Part shown: positions 1 through 9,910 of the stretch, piece by piece
Position numbering within the stretch: the first letter of the stretch is position 1
Layout: the number at the start of each line of letters is the position of its first letter
Assembly: GCF_945836005.1 (NCBI RefSeq)
Contig: NZ_OX241534.1
Location: forward strand, 558,001-622,000
Direction of reading: 5' to 3'
DNA: 64,000 nucleotides
Source: Candidatus Nitrosacidococcus sp. I8
GTDB taxonomy: Bacteria; Pseudomonadota; Gammaproteobacteria; Nitrosococcales; Nitrosococcaceae
Program-made: the position numbers and the translations under genes
Notes under the pieces: model-generated
Seen by the model: only the letters and a program-made list of their open reading frames with translations
What the model was told of the DNA's origin: nothing
The model's database searches: none

Positions 1-2421
1 GAAATTCACAAGATTATTTTGGCAAAATGCTCCAATTAGGGCGCGTACTTTATTAGGATTAGTCAGTTTAAAGGCTGAGTGGCTAGTAAGCTGTTTTACT
101 ATCTCAAGGGCATCATCACATTTAGCACTTGCCTGAATACTAAGCCACTTATCCATCACTAAAGAATCTTGTTTCCATTGGTCATAAAACATACTTAGTG
201 CCGCTTCTCTTTCAGTGCTTTTTGTATCTGCTAGATAGCTTAAAGCAGCAATCCTATCGGTCATATTATCTGCTGTTTTAAATTGCTGAAAACAGTGTTG
301 ATGAATTTCTGTTTCATCTAATGCCATTAGATAGCCAAGGCATATATTGCACAAAGCTCGCCTTCCTACTTCTTGTGGGTTAAAAGAGTAGGGTTTTTCT
401 GAAGTAAGCCGATGATAAATAGTATTAAAAGAATCTTTTAAACTGTGCGCTAGTGTTTGCCTTAAAAAGGTTCTTGCTTGGTAAAGTGCTTCAGGGTCAA
501 TTACTTCCATAAATTCAGAGAGATAATGCTCTGAGGGAAGAACAAGCAGTTGAGCAATAAATGATTGATCATCTGTTTGATAATTTTCTAAAACTTTTGC
601 AATAGCTTCTATAAAAATGGAAGGTACATTAAGGGATTTTTCTTCTTGATAATATTTGGTAAGACTTAAAATTATTTTTACCGCTAATTGTTGCCCTGCC
701 TCCCAACGATTAAAAGGATCACTATCATGGGCTAATAAGAAACAACGTTCTTCATCACTTAATTCAAAATGTAATTTAACAGGAGTAGAAAATCCACGGA
801 GCAGGGAGGGAATAGGTTTAGTAGGAATATTTTTAAAAACAAAGGTTTCTTCTTGGTTTTTAAGTTCAAGAATACGAATGCCTTCAGTAATATAGTTTTC
901 CCCTACTAACTCTATAGGTATATGTTTACCATAAGAATCTAATAAACCCATTGTTAGGGGGAGATGAAACGGCTTTTTATGGGGTTGATCTGGGGTAGGT
1001 GGGCAAATTTGCTTAATTTTTAGGGTATAGATTTGCTGATCGACATCGTAACTACTTTGAACATGAAGCTCTGGAGTACCTGCCTGACTATACCAAAGGC
1101 GAAATTGAAAGAAATTCGCCTGATTAGCATCTTCCAAAGCTTTGACAAAATCATCGGTGGTAACTGCTTGTCCATCATGGCGTTCAAAGTAAAGATCTGT
1201 GCCTTTACGAAAACCAGTTTCTCCAAGTAAGGTATGGAGCATTCGTACCACTTCTGCTCCTTTTTCATAAATAGTAACGGTGTAGAAATTATTAATTTCT
1301 TCATAGGATTCAGGGCGAACTGGATGTGCCATAGGACCTGCATCTTCTCGAAACTGATAAGTACGGAGGCGATTTACATCTTCAATGCGTTTCACCACGG
1401 CACCACTTTGGCTAGCGCTAAATTGTTGATCTCGAAAAACAGTAAATCCTTCTTTTAGGCTTAATTGAAACCAATCTCGGCAAGTAATGCGATTACCAGA
1501 CCAGTTATGAAAATACTCATGACCAATTACCCCTTCAATATATTGATAATCTGTATCAGTCGCTGTTTCAGGATTCGCTAGGATAAACTTGGAATTAAAG
1601 ATATTTAACCCTTTGTTTTCCATAGCACCCATATTGAAATCATCTACTGCTACGATCATATAATTATCTAAATCATATTCTCGACCGTAGGCTTGTTCAT
1701 CCCAAGCCATCGCTCGCTTTAACGAGGCCATAGCATGAGCACATTTTTCAATGTTATGGGGCTGTACATAAATAGATAAGCTAACTTCTCGGCCGGATAA
1801 AGTGGTGAATTTATCTTGAATACTGGATAACTTACCTGCCACTAAAGCAAATAAGTAGGAAGGTTTTGGAAAGGGATCTTGCCAAGTAGCAAAATGTTCT
1901 CCGTGTTCTTTATCTCCTTGATCTATTAAATTTCCATTGGAAAGTAATACCGGATATTTTTCCTTATTTCCAATGATGGTCGTAGTATAAGTTGCCATGA
2001 CATCAGGACGATCTAGGAAATAAGTAATTCTTCGAAATCCTTCTGCCTCACACTGGGTACAGAAATTCCCTTCTGAAACATAAAGCCCTGAAAGAGTAGT
2101 ATTCTTTTGAGGATAGATTTTAGTTTCTATTTCTAGAATGAACTGATCAGATACCTGATGTAAGATAAGAAATTCGGAATTTATTTGATAACTATTTTCT
2201 GTAAGCAGCTGCCCATTCAATTGAATAGAGAGTAATTCAAGCGCTTCTCCATGCAAAACAAGAGGAGCTTCTTTGCCTAGAGAACGAGTAATACTCAGCT
2301 TAGTGTGAACCTTAGTGTGTTCTTCACCAAGATAAAAAGATAAATGAACGGTTTTAATTTGATAATCTGGGGGACAATAATCTTTTAAATATACAGTTTT
2401 GTTAATTTTACCCTCAGACAT
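1..2421 (-). CDS. pepN: Aminopeptidase N (M1 family), 3'-truncated by the window edge
   Basis: The frame is open from ATG at 2421 to base 1, giving 807 codons. It is a zinc metallo-aminopeptidase that removes N-terminal residues from peptides in the cytoplasm. The exopeptidase signature GAMEN lies near residue 264 and the zinc motif HEYFHNW near residue 300. An N-terminal beta domain precedes them and a long helical C-terminal region follows. E. coli-type PepN is about 870 residues, so some 60-70 C-terminal residues should lie left of base 1. It sits 63 bp downstream of the phosphonate genes on the same strand, but the gap and its household role suggest independent function. Several short open frames on the opposite strand inside it are shadows. 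Confidence 0.95.
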   Translation of the reverse strand, partial: MSEGKINKTVYLKDYCPPDYQIKTVHLSFYLGEEHTKVHTKLSITRSLGKEAPLVLHGEALELLSIQLNGQLLTENSYQINSEFLILHQVSDQFILEIETKIYPQKNTTLSGLYVSEGNFCTQCEAEGFRRITYFLDRPDVMATYTTTIIGNKEKYPVLLSNGNLIDQGDKEHGEHFATWQDPFPKPSYLFALVAGKLSSIQDKFTTLSGREVSLSIYVQPHNIEKCAHAMASLKRAMAWDEQAYGREYDLDNYMIVAVDDFNMGAMENKGLNIFNSKFILANPETATDTDYQYIEGVIGHEYFHNWSGNRITCRDWFQLSLKEGFTVFRDQQFSASQSGAVVKRIEDVNRLRTYQFREDAGPMAHPVRPESYEEINNFYTVTIYEKGAEVVRMLHTLLGETGFRKGTDLYFERHDGQAVTTDDFVKALEDANQANFFQFRLWYSQAGTPELHVQSSYDVDQQIYTLKIKQICPPTPDQPHKKPFHLPLTMGLLDSYGKHIPIELVGENYITEGIRILELKNQEETFVFKNIPTKPIPSLLRGFSTPVKLHFELSDEERCFLLAHDSDPFNRWEAGQQLAVKIILSLTKYYQEEKSLNVPSIFIEAIAKVLENYQTDDQSFIAQLLVLPSEHYLSEFMEVIDPEALYQARTFLRQTLAHSLKDSFNTIYHRLTSEKPYSFNPQEVGRRALCNICLGYLMALDETEIHQHCFQQFKTADNMTDRIAALSYLADTKSTEREAALSMFYDQWKQDSLVMDKWLSIQASAKCDDALEIVKQLTSHSAFKLTNPNKVRALIGAFCQNNLVNF

Positions 2422-2484
2422 AATTATCCTCTTAAATTAAAACAACTATAAATAGTGAACTTAGATTAAGGTAAAGAACACTAC

Positions 2485-3558
2485 TTATATAAATTTAATC
2501 TTTTTTACAGCCATAATAAATTGTTGCATATCTTGAGTAGTAATTGCACCCATAGTAGCTACTCTAAAAATTTTAGTATTTAACTTCCCTTGGCCTGCGT
2601 AAATAATAAATCCACGTTTTTTTAATTGATCATGTAAGGCTTCGTAAGCAAGAGTTTCTGGAAGATAGTAGGAACGTAGTACACAGGAAGAATCTTTACG
2701 AGAAAGCAGGGGTTTAATACCCAGTTGCTTAAATTCTTGTTCTACAAGATTACCTAGTTGCCGATAGTGGTTTTTTCTAGCACGCCAACCACCTAAGTCC
2801 ATAAATTCCTGTAAAGCTTCAAGGAGTACATAAAAAGACTGCACTGCAGGAGTAAAGGGTGTGCCTCGCTGATCTTGCTCCTGACAATAGGAGGCTAAAT
2901 CTAAATAAAGACTTCGCTTTGGAGGAACTTCAGGAAAGCTATCTCGTTGTACTATGACAAAGGCAGCACCTGGGGCACCATGGAGGCATTTATTTGCTGT
3001 AGCAGCAAGTCCACTAATTCCCCAATGATCAAAAGAGAGTAATTCAGCACCAAAGCTGCTTACTCCATCAACTAGAAGCTGAACTCCTTTTTGTTGGCAA
3101 ATTCTACCAATTATTTCTAAGGAATTGAGTCGTCCAGTGGTGGTTTCATGATGAATAACTGCTATATGGGTAATTTTAGAATCTTTTTTTAGGGTTTGTT
3201 CTAACTGATCAAAATTAATTTCTTCTCCCCAGCTATGAGGTAGTGTAGTATGTTTTATTTTATGAATTTGAGCAATTTTAGTAATACGCTCACCATAAAT
3301 TCCATTTTCAATAATTAATAATTTTCCTTGGATAGGAATAAGGCTACTAATCATTGCCTCTATTGCAGCAGTGCCTGAACCACTTAGTAATACCGCTGCC
3401 CATTTTTCAGGATTAAGCTTATAGGCTGCTAGTAACTGTTTTTTGATTTCATCTTGAAGATCAAAAAATTCTGATTCTCGATGGCATAAATCGGGGCCTA
3501 AAAAAGCTTCTCTTACTCGATGACTTAAATTAACAGGACCTGGATTAAGTAAAATCAT
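2485..3558 (-). CDS. 2-aminoethylphosphonate aminotransferase (class V, PLP)
   Basis: This 357-residue class V (fold type I) aminotransferase opens with LNPGPVNLS, typical of the AEP transaminase group. The PLP aspartate is D164 (LLVDGVSSFG) and the Schiff-base lysine is probably K190 (ATANKCLHGAPG). In a PEP mutase operon it should run in the biosynthetic direction: phosphonoacetaldehyde plus an amino donor to 2-aminoethylphosphonate. The gene follows the phosphonopyruvate decarboxylase gene by 1 bp, so the two are almost certainly cotranscribed. No phosphonatase or C-P lyase gene is present, which argues against catabolism. The amino donor cannot be read from sequence. Confidence 0.85.
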   Translation of the reverse strand: MILLNPGPVNLSHRVREAFLGPDLCHRESEFFDLQDEIKKQLLAAYKLNPEKWAAVLLSGSGTAAIEAMISSLIPIQGKLLIIENGIYGERITKIAQIHKIKHTTLPHSWGEEINFDQLEQTLKKDSKITHIAVIHHETTTGRLNSLEIIGRICQQKGVQLLVDGVSSFGAELLSFDHWGISGLAATANKCLHGAPGAAFVIVQRDSFPEVPPKRSLYLDLASYCQEQDQRGTPFTPAVQSFYVLLEALQEFMDLGGWRARKNHYRQLGNLVEQEFKQLGIKPLLSRKDSSCVLRSYYLPETLAYEALHDQLKKRGFIIYAGQGKLNTKIFRVATMGAITTQDMQQFIMAVKKIKFI

Positions 3559-3559
3559 A

Positions 3560-4708
3560 TTATTTACATTTTGAAATGTAGGTCATTAATCGCCTAGCAG
3601 TTTCCTCTGGACTGAGTTTAGGACGAGGAAGATGATCTACTGTACCAGAGTGTATTTTAATTTGAGCAAACTTAGGACCTTTAGTTGTCTTATGGGCAAA
3701 TATTTGATCCAATAGGGTAAAATCATTCCCTGATAATGCCATTTCATAACCGCAACTACTCGCTATATTAGCAAAGGAAAAATTGCCTGATACAGTTGCT
3801 TGAGATCCAGTAGAATCATGTACTTCATTGTCTAATAGTATATGGGTAAAGTTCGGTTGCCCATAGGTACCTACGGTCGCAAAGTTTCCCATCCGCATTA
3901 GGGCAGCACCATCTCCATCAATCACAATAACTTGTAAGTCTGGACGAGTAAGGGAAATACCCAGCCCTAGAGAAGAGGCGCAGCCCATGGAACCTACCAT
4001 ATATAGTTGATTTTCCCTGTCTTCTAGAGCAAATAATTCACGCCCAGTATAGCCCGTGGTGGCAATCACTACGCTGTTTTCTTTAGGTATTTGGCTATGA
4101 AGATAGCTAAGTACTTCACTTCGGGAATGAATTGGAACAGTTGAATGAAAATTTAGTGGCTTTTCTTTACTCAATATTCGATGAGGAATACCACCACTTG
4201 CACCATAAGAAGCAATAGAATCTTTGCGTACTACTAAAGCATAGGGACGTTTTTGCTCTTTTATATAGTGGGTAGCACGTTCAAGTGCAGGTTGTATTTG
4301 TGCAGTTTCTTGAGGAAAATACTCCCAAGGAATTTCCATTGATTCTAATAAAGAACCCGTAATTCGCCCCATTAACTCATGTTGAGGCTCATCCTTAAGA
4401 TCAGGATCCCCTCTTAGGGTCACAATTAATAAAATGGGAATACGAAATGTATGGTTAAGAGAAGTCAGTGGATTAATTGCATTGCCTAGACCAGAGTTTT
4501 GCATCATTGCTACTGCAGGTTGCCCACCTAAATAAGCCCCTGTTGCTATGGCAACCGCATCTCCCTCATTTGCTGCAGAAACATAGTTTATATCATCTCG
4601 AGCAATCACATGATTAATAAAGGGCGTTAAGAACGAGCAGGGTACTCCAGCATAGGAATGGTAGCCAAATTTTTGTGCCTGATCGATAAATTCATGTGTT
4701 TCTATCAT
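3560..4708 (-). CDS. aepY: Phosphonopyruvate decarboxylase
   Basis: A thiamine diphosphate enzyme of 382 residues, the usual length for the Ppd/Fom2 family. It decarboxylates phosphonopyruvate to phosphonoacetaldehyde, the step that pulls the unfavourable PEP mutase reaction forward. The N-terminal pyrimidine-binding half carries the conserved TPP glutamate (ANEGD, about E48). The C-terminal half carries the metal/diphosphate motif starting GDGAALMRMGN at residue 265. It sits between the PEP mutase gene (19 bp upstream) and the AEP transaminase gene (1 bp downstream), so the three steps from PEP to AEP lie in pathway order. Confidence 0.92.
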   Translation of the reverse strand: MIETHEFIDQAQKFGYHSYAGVPCSFLTPFINHVIARDDINYVSAANEGDAVAIATGAYLGGQPAVAMMQNSGLGNAINPLTSLNHTFRIPILLIVTLRGDPDLKDEPQHELMGRITGSLLESMEIPWEYFPQETAQIQPALERATHYIKEQKRPYALVVRKDSIASYGASGGIPHRILSKEKPLNFHSTVPIHSRSEVLSYLHSQIPKENSVVIATTGYTGRELFALEDRENQLYMVGSMGCASSLGLGISLTRPDLQVIVIDGDGAALMRMGNFATVGTYGQPNFTHILLDNEVHDSTGSQATVSGNFSFANIASSCGYEMALSGNDFTLLDQIFAHKTTKGPKFAQIKIHSGTVDHLPRPKLSPEETARRLMTYISKCK

Positions 4709-4727
4709 GGAAATACGCTTCCTTTAA

Positions 4728-6389
4728 TTATTGATAACCATGGGCAAAATCTCCAGCTCGTGTTAAATCCTCAATATTATTGATATCTAACCAATGCCCA
4801 TTAATATATAACACTCGAATAGGATAACCTCTATCGATTAAGTTATTTAATAAATCTGGAATAGTGAGCTGCAAAAAATCTTCCTGCTTTGCTAGATTAT
4901 GAAGTGTGCTTAATATCCAATTTCGTCCTTCACCTACTACCCGTATCATTCCAACCCAATATCCATTGGGTTGCTTGATACTCTCTTTATTATTCTGGTA
5001 AGTTTCAATTCTAGTTAAATTCACTTCTTGGCTAAATAAAGATCTATCATCTGGTTTTGAACAAAATGCAATATCTTTAACGTGATCTTTTTGCGGACTA
5101 GGAAACATAGAATCTACTACGGTAATAATTTCCCCGGACATATGGGATAAATCCCGCAGAATATAGCTACGAAAGAGTAAATCTCCATAAGTAATTATAG
5201 TGTCGCTAGAAAGGGACTTAAGTGCGCAGTGAAGAGAGTAGAGCTCATTACTATAAGCATAGGTATCATTGTGTACTAAAGAAATTCCTTTTACAGTAAT
5301 AGATTCTGGTTTGTAACCAGTCACTACAGTAATGTTATTGATCTGCTGATGCTTGAATTTATCTACTAAACGCCGTAATAAAGGAATGCCTGCAATAGGT
5401 AGCATAACCTTGGGATATTCACTAGTAACTGTCTCTAGCCCTTCTCCTTGACTAGCAGCGAGTACAATTGCATTGATTTCACCAGATGGCTTACAATAGC
5501 GTTTTTCAGCAGTAAGTAGCTCATCAGCACCTTGTAAATGGAAAATTTCACTTACCGAAGCAATCTGATCTTCTATATTAACTAAAGTTTCGGTTTTGTG
5601 AATTTCCTTAGCTATTTTTGTCATAGAAGCAGCCGCTGCTCTAATAAGGTGGTTAGCCCAAATAACAATACTGATATTTGCAGTACGAAATACTTCTGTT
5701 GGTGTGCTGTAATATTTGGTAGGTACAATAATTAAGGGGGCTCGATTAGCCCATTCTTTAGTAAATGCTAAAATTTCATCTGCTTGAGAAAGTTTGCTAT
5801 GAATTAAAATACCATCAGCTCCTGCTTGATGATAGGTTTCTGCACGATGTAATGCTTCACTTAACCCCCAACCAGCAATCAGAGCTTCTACCCGTGCAAT
5901 AATAGAAAAATCTGGATGACGCTGTGAATCCTTACCTGCTTTAATTTTTCCACAAAATTCATCGATATCAGCTAAAGGCTGTTTTTCTCCCTCAATAAAG
6001 CTATTAGTCTTAGGGAAAACCTTATCCTCAATACATACGCCAGCGATTTCTCTCTGCTCTAGTTTTTTTACTAATCGCCGTAAATTATTAAAATTCCCAT
6101 AGCCTGTATCCCCATCTAGTAGAATGGGAATTTGAGTGGTATCAGACATGAACTCTAGTATATCTACTACTTGAGTCCAACTTGCTTCATTATTATCCCT
6201 AACCCCAAACTGGGCAGAAAGAGCAAGCCCACTTGCCCAAATTCCTTTGAATCCAACTTCTTCTACAATGCGTGCACTTAACCCATTATGAGCTTCTAAT
6301 AAAAATTCTGTTTGATGAGAATTTAATAAAGATCTTAACTGAGTAAACTTTGAAACTTGGGAGACTTGAAGAGATAGTGGAATATCCAT
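4728..6389 (-). CDS. aepX: Phosphoenolpyruvate mutase fused to a nucleotidyltransferase domain
   Basis: Two domains in 553 residues. Residues 1 to about 290 form an isocitrate lyase-like barrel with LDGDTGYG at 91-98 and the PEP mutase signature [10 protein letters not shown] at 121-130 (EDKx5NS separates mutases from lyases). It makes the C-P bond: PEP to phosphonopyruvate. Residues from about 305 to 553 form a sugar-nucleotide-type nucleotidyltransferase domain with AASQGEG at 311-317, a following PKVMLPI, and [10 protein letters not shown] near the end. The loop differs from the usual AAGxGxR. The fusion suggests the phosphonate product is activated with a nucleotide (for example CMP-AEP) for transfer to a lipid or glycan. 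The stop is 8 bp... upstream neighbour (a second nucleotidyltransferase) ends 8 bp before this start. Confidence 0.92.
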   Translation of the reverse strand: MDIPLSLQVSQVSKFTQLRSLLNSHQTEFLLEAHNGLSARIVEEVGFKGIWASGLALSAQFGVRDNNEASWTQVVDILEFMSDTTQIPILLDGDTGYGNFNNLRRLVKKLEQREIAGVCIEDKVFPKTNSFIEGEKQPLADIDEFCGKIKAGKDSQRHPDFSIIARVEALIAGWGLSEALHRAETYHQAGADGILIHSKLSQADEILAFTKEWANRAPLIIVPTKYYSTPTEVFRTANISIVIWANHLIRAAAASMTKIAKEIHKTETLVNIEDQIASVSEIFHLQGADELLTAEKRYCKPSGEINAIVLAASQGEGLETVTSEYPKVMLPIAGIPLLRRLVDKFKHQQINNITVVTGYKPESITVKGISLVHNDTYAYSNELYSLHCALKSLSSDTIITYGDLLFRSYILRDLSHMSGEIITVVDSMFPSPQKDHVKDIAFCSKPDDRSLFSQEVNLTRIETYQNNKESIKQPNGYWVGMIRVVGEGRNWILSTLHNLAKQEDFLQLTIPDLLNNLIDRGYPIRVLYINGHWLDINNIEDLTRAGDFAHGYQ

Positions 6390-6397
6390 AAAACTTT

Positions 6398-7159
6398 TTA
6401 ACTAGCTTTTGGCGTAGATTGGATAAGCGGAAGGATAATTTGTTGTGCTCGAATAATGTCTTCTGGAAAATCAATCTCTATCCATGGTAACCCTGTAATA
6501 TCCTCAATACCAAAACGCTGGAGATTAGCTAACAATACATCTCTTATCGCCTCTTCATAAGGCAGATCATAATATTGGTGATCTATGTAATATTGGCAGC
6601 GATCTGCTAATTGTGAAGCCATTTCTGCTGAAAAACGAAAAAAACCTACGGATTCACCGATGAGATCATAGGAAATATTTTTTGAAATATTTTTCCTAAA
6701 TTCTATAGGAATTCCATGATGAAGGCATAACTTCACTGGTTCTTCATCATTAATATCAACCCGGCGATCTAACAAAAAGCAATTATCATGGGGCGATTGT
6801 AATAATTGCTGGCAGATTTGATAATCGTAAAGTACATCTGCATCCATCAGAAGAATATCTTCTTTTAAGCGAAGATATTCCCTAAGTGTCCATAGAGTGA
6901 CTACACTACCTTGATTAAAATAAGGATTATATTCAATATTAAATTGAATACGGGAAGAATAATTACCTAGTACTTTCCTAATTTTATCAGCTTGATACCC
7001 TAAGCCAAAAGTAATTTTTTGAATACCTAGATATTCAAGAATAGATAAGTGCCGCTCAAGTAAACTAGCTGATTCACAGATTTTTAACAAACATTTAGGC
7101 TGCTCAATACAACCTGCAAGCCGTTTACCCTGACCGGCTGCTAAAATAATAGCGTGCAC
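6398..7159 (-). CDS. Nucleotidyltransferase, phosphonate/phosphocholine cytidylyltransferase-like
   Basis: A stand-alone 253-residue nucleotidyltransferase. The nucleotide loop AAGQGKR is at 7-13 with PKCLLKI after it. Further on are [13 protein letters not shown], the metal-binding [10 protein letters not shown], and near the end [12 protein letters not shown]. This layout resembles LicC and PntC-type enzymes that couple CTP to phosphocholine or 2-aminoethylphosphonate. Given the PEP mutase operon around it, the likely product is an activated phosphonate headgroup such as CMP-AEP. The PEP mutase gene already carries a related domain, so the operon has two such activities. Substrate and nucleotide are inferred from context only. 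Confidence 0.75.
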   Translation of the reverse strand: MHAIILAAGQGKRLAGCIEQPKCLLKICESASLLERHLSILEYLGIQKITFGLGYQADKIRKVLGNYSSRIQFNIEYNPYFNQGSVVTLWTLREYLRLKEDILLMDADVLYDYQICQQLLQSPHDNCFLLDRRVDINDEEPVKLCLHHGIPIEFRKNISKNISYDLIGESVGFFRFSAEMASQLADRCQYYIDHQYYDLPYEEAIRDVLLANLQRFGIEDITGLPWIEIDFPEDIIRAQQIILPLIQSTPKAS

Positions 7160-7179
7160 TATCTAAAAGGCAGCACTGA

Positions 7180-7950
7180 TTAAACTGCTAAAAGGGCAGG
7201 ACCTATACAAGCAACTACTGTTCTTAGGGTAGTACGTGCTGCATGGAAATGGGTTGCAAGCTGCCATAGTTTTAGAATGTCTTTAGGACACTTCAATAGA
7301 TTTGCTAATAAAGCAAGTTTACGGATATTGCCCTCCATATTTACCGTACTTAATATAGAGTTAGGTAGAGCCATATGCGCAGGATCAACTACCGAACGGA
7401 TGACTAAAAATGGAATACCTGCTTTAGCTGCAACACTAGCAATAGGGGCACTTTCCATATCTGTAGCCACACATTGAGTTTGATGATAGATAAGGTTCTT
7501 TGTCTCAGGGCAGCCAAGAGTAATTTCTGTATGGTGGAGTGCATCGATAGAAAAGGTTAGCCGAGAATCTAAGCGATTAATAATGCGCTGTCGCCATTCA
7601 TGATCCGTGTGGTAAATCTCATCTTCAGTGACTCGTATTTGTTTAGGTAGTAACAAGGTGCCAGATTTTATATGAGGTGCCAAACCTCCTGCAACTCCCC
7701 AGCTGATTAGAGCTTTAGCACCTGCTGCTACGAAAGATTCAGCAGCTAACTGAGCACGTTCAGATCCCATACCAGAAAGCTGTAAATATAAGGACTCAGA
7801 TAAGTGAATACTTTCTTTAGGATAAAGATTCTTTTTAGTAAGGCAACGCCCTTCCGAAGGAAGGGCAGCAATAATTCCCGTATCAATAGGAGCAATAGCT
7901 AATATCTCAGCTTCTATTGGATCATGAGTTAAATCAGAAGCAACTAGCAT
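7180..7950 (-). CDS. hpnG: Hopanoid-associated phosphorylase HpnG
   Basis: A 256-residue nucleoside phosphorylase-family protein. Visible family features are the nucleotide-recognition stretch CVATDMESAPIA, a glycine-rich GVAGGL segment, and VIRSVVDPA. In hopanoid producers HpnG removes adenine from adenosylhopane in building the C35 side chain. Here its start overlaps the squalene-hopene cyclase stop by 7 bp, which ties it to hopanoids rather than to general purine or MTA salvage. HpnH (the radical SAM enzyme making adenosylhopane) is not in this window. Confidence 0.85.
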   Translation of the reverse strand: MLVASDLTHDPIEAEILAIAPIDTGIIAALPSEGRCLTKKNLYPKESIHLSESLYLQLSGMGSERAQLAAESFVAAGAKALISWGVAGGLAPHIKSGTLLLPKQIRVTEDEIYHTDHEWRQRIINRLDSRLTFSIDALHHTEITLGCPETKNLIYHQTQCVATDMESAPIASVAAKAGIPFLVIRSVVDPAHMALPNSILSTVNMEGNIRKLALLANLLKCPKDILKLWQLATHFHAARTTLRTVVACIGPALLAV

Positions 7951-9875
7951 AGATTATTAATATAATTGCGGTATTTTGCTAAAGCCCAAAGTGGGAAAAA
8001 TTTATCATAGCCGTGATACCTAAGGTAGAAAACCCGAGGAAATCCTGGTGCATTAAATGCTAAGTGATTCCAAGAGTTTTTATCTTGGTTAGTAAGTAAA
8101 TATTCAACACCTCGTTTTACTGTAGTACTATTTCCTTCTCCTACAGCAATTAACCCAAGTAGCGCCCAAGCGGTGTGGATAGGGGTGCTTTCCTTATATG
8201 TTCCTGCAATAAACGAGTCATAGTAAGAATAATTATCCTCACCCCAACCTCCATCTGGACGTTGAACTTCTTGAAGCCAATGAACTGCTTTGCGAATAAA
8301 TTCTTCTTTTGGATCGATTCCTACTTGTTCTAAAGCAGTGAGTACTGACCAAGTCCCATAAATGTAATTGGTTCCCCACCGCCCAAACCAGGATCCACTA
8401 GGTTCTTGTTCATTACGTATATAAGAGAGGGCGTGTTTTAATGATTCTGAATCTTCAGATCGTTTCAGCCGCCCCATTAAAGCCACACACCGAGCAGTAA
8501 CATCTACGGTAGGGGGATCAAGTAAGGCACCATGGTCTGCAAAGGGAATTTCATTTAAATAATAATGCATATTATTAGTTTCAAATGAGGCAAATCCGCC
8601 ATTTCTTGATTGCATTCCCCGTAGCCAATCGCAAGCAAGGGTAATTGACTCTCCGTATCGATCAGAATTATTAGCCTGATCCATCGCCCAAGCAACTACT
8701 GAAGTATCATCTAAGTCCGGATAATAAGCATTATTATATTGAAAAGCCCAACCACCACTCTTAAGATTTGGGTGTATTTCCTGCCAATCTGCTGGGTGAT
8801 CTAAAATCTGTTTTCTTTTTAGCCAATCAAGGGCATGAATTACTTGGTTTGTAGTTCTTCCATTTTCTACCTCTTGAAGTGCTAAAGCAGCTAATCCCGT
8901 ATCCCAAACAGGTGATACACAAGGCTGGCAATAAGCTGATTCGCCATGATCTACAACTAAATTTTGGATTGATTTTTTAGCAATTACCCTGATTGGGTGA
9001 TCTAGAGGGTAATCTAATAATATTAAGGACTCATGGGCATTAACCATTGCTGGGAAAATAGCCCCTAATCCATCAATACCATTGATTCGTTCAACAACCC
9101 AGGTTTCTGCTTTCTTAAGGGCTTTTTTCCGTATAAATGATGGAATAATCGGCTCTATCAGCCGAACCGCACGCTCTACATAAAGTAGTATTTTATTTGC
9201 CCGAGATCGTGCTGGAAAATAATTACGCTCCTTTTCAGGAGGTACGGTAAAGAGCTCTTGAATATCCACCTTATTAGGATTTTTTGCTTCAGCTTTTAAG
9301 CTATAGAGGATAGCTAAAGGCACCATTACAGTTCTTGACCAATAGGCCACTTTCGTTAAGTGGAAAGGAAACCAGCGAGGGAAAAGCATAATTTCCACAG
9401 GCACAAGAGGGACTGCTCGCCAAGGAATTTGCTTAAACATAGCTAAAGTAAGACGAGTAAATGCATTAGATCGTGCTGCTCCTCCATAGGCTAAAATAGC
9501 TTCCCTAGCTCGCACCATATGAGGTGCGTTGATATCATCGCCTACTAGTTTAAGAGCAAAATATACTTTTACTGAACAACTAATATCTAACTTACCATCA
9601 TAAAATAAGGGCCAACCACCATGATCAGCTTGTTTTTCACGCAAATAAACTGCTAATTTACGCCCTAACTCTGGTTCTAGATCGCCAGTAAAGTGGGTCC
9701 AAATAATATATTCAGCAGGGATAGTACAATCTGCTTCTAGCTCAAAACACCAGTGACCATCTTTATGTTGCTGTCTTAATAAGTAATCTCTAGCACGAGA
9801 TATGGCACTATCTAATTTATGATTAGATTGCATTTCGGTGGGTTCTATAATAGTTTTTTCAATCGCATGAGCCAT
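7944..9875 (-). CDS. shc: Squalene-hopene cyclase
   Basis: A 643-residue terpene cyclase of the usual bacterial length. It cyclises squalene to hopene/hopanol at the cytoplasmic membrane. The catalytic DxDD motif is DLDD at 387-390. QW-type repeats (for example GHWCFELEAD, GGWPLFYDG, GGWAFQYN, GSWFGRWG, GGWGEDNYS, NSWNHLAF) are spread along the chain. It follows the squalene synthase gene by 35 bp and overlaps hpnG by 7 bp, giving a compact squalene-to-hopanoid unit. The start ATG at 9875 has weak upstream ribosome-binding sequence. Confidence 0.97.
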   Translation of the reverse strand: MAHAIEKTIIEPTEMQSNHKLDSAISRARDYLLRQQHKDGHWCFELEADCTIPAEYIIWTHFTGDLEPELGRKLAVYLREKQADHGGWPLFYDGKLDISCSVKVYFALKLVGDDINAPHMVRAREAILAYGGAARSNAFTRLTLAMFKQIPWRAVPLVPVEIMLFPRWFPFHLTKVAYWSRTVMVPLAILYSLKAEAKNPNKVDIQELFTVPPEKERNYFPARSRANKILLYVERAVRLIEPIIPSFIRKKALKKAETWVVERINGIDGLGAIFPAMVNAHESLILLDYPLDHPIRVIAKKSIQNLVVDHGESAYCQPCVSPVWDTGLAALALQEVENGRTTNQVIHALDWLKRKQILDHPADWQEIHPNLKSGGWAFQYNNAYYPDLDDTSVVAWAMDQANNSDRYGESITLACDWLRGMQSRNGGFASFETNNMHYYLNEIPFADHGALLDPPTVDVTARCVALMGRLKRSEDSESLKHALSYIRNEQEPSGSWFGRWGTNYIYGTWSVLTALEQVGIDPKEEFIRKAVHWLQEVQRPDGGWGEDNYSYYDSFIAGTYKESTPIHTAWALLGLIAVGEGNSTTVKRGVEYLLTNQDKNSWNHLAFNAPGFPRVFYLRYHGYDKFFPLWALAKYRNYINNLC

Positions 9876-9910
9876 GATGGTTCAATCCTTATCCGTTTAA
9901 TTCCTTAAAT

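Noticed and set aside
1020-1458. Short open frames on both strands inside pepN
   Set aside because: They lie in other frames or on the other strand of a clear aminopeptidase N coding region and have no ribosome-binding sites or family features.
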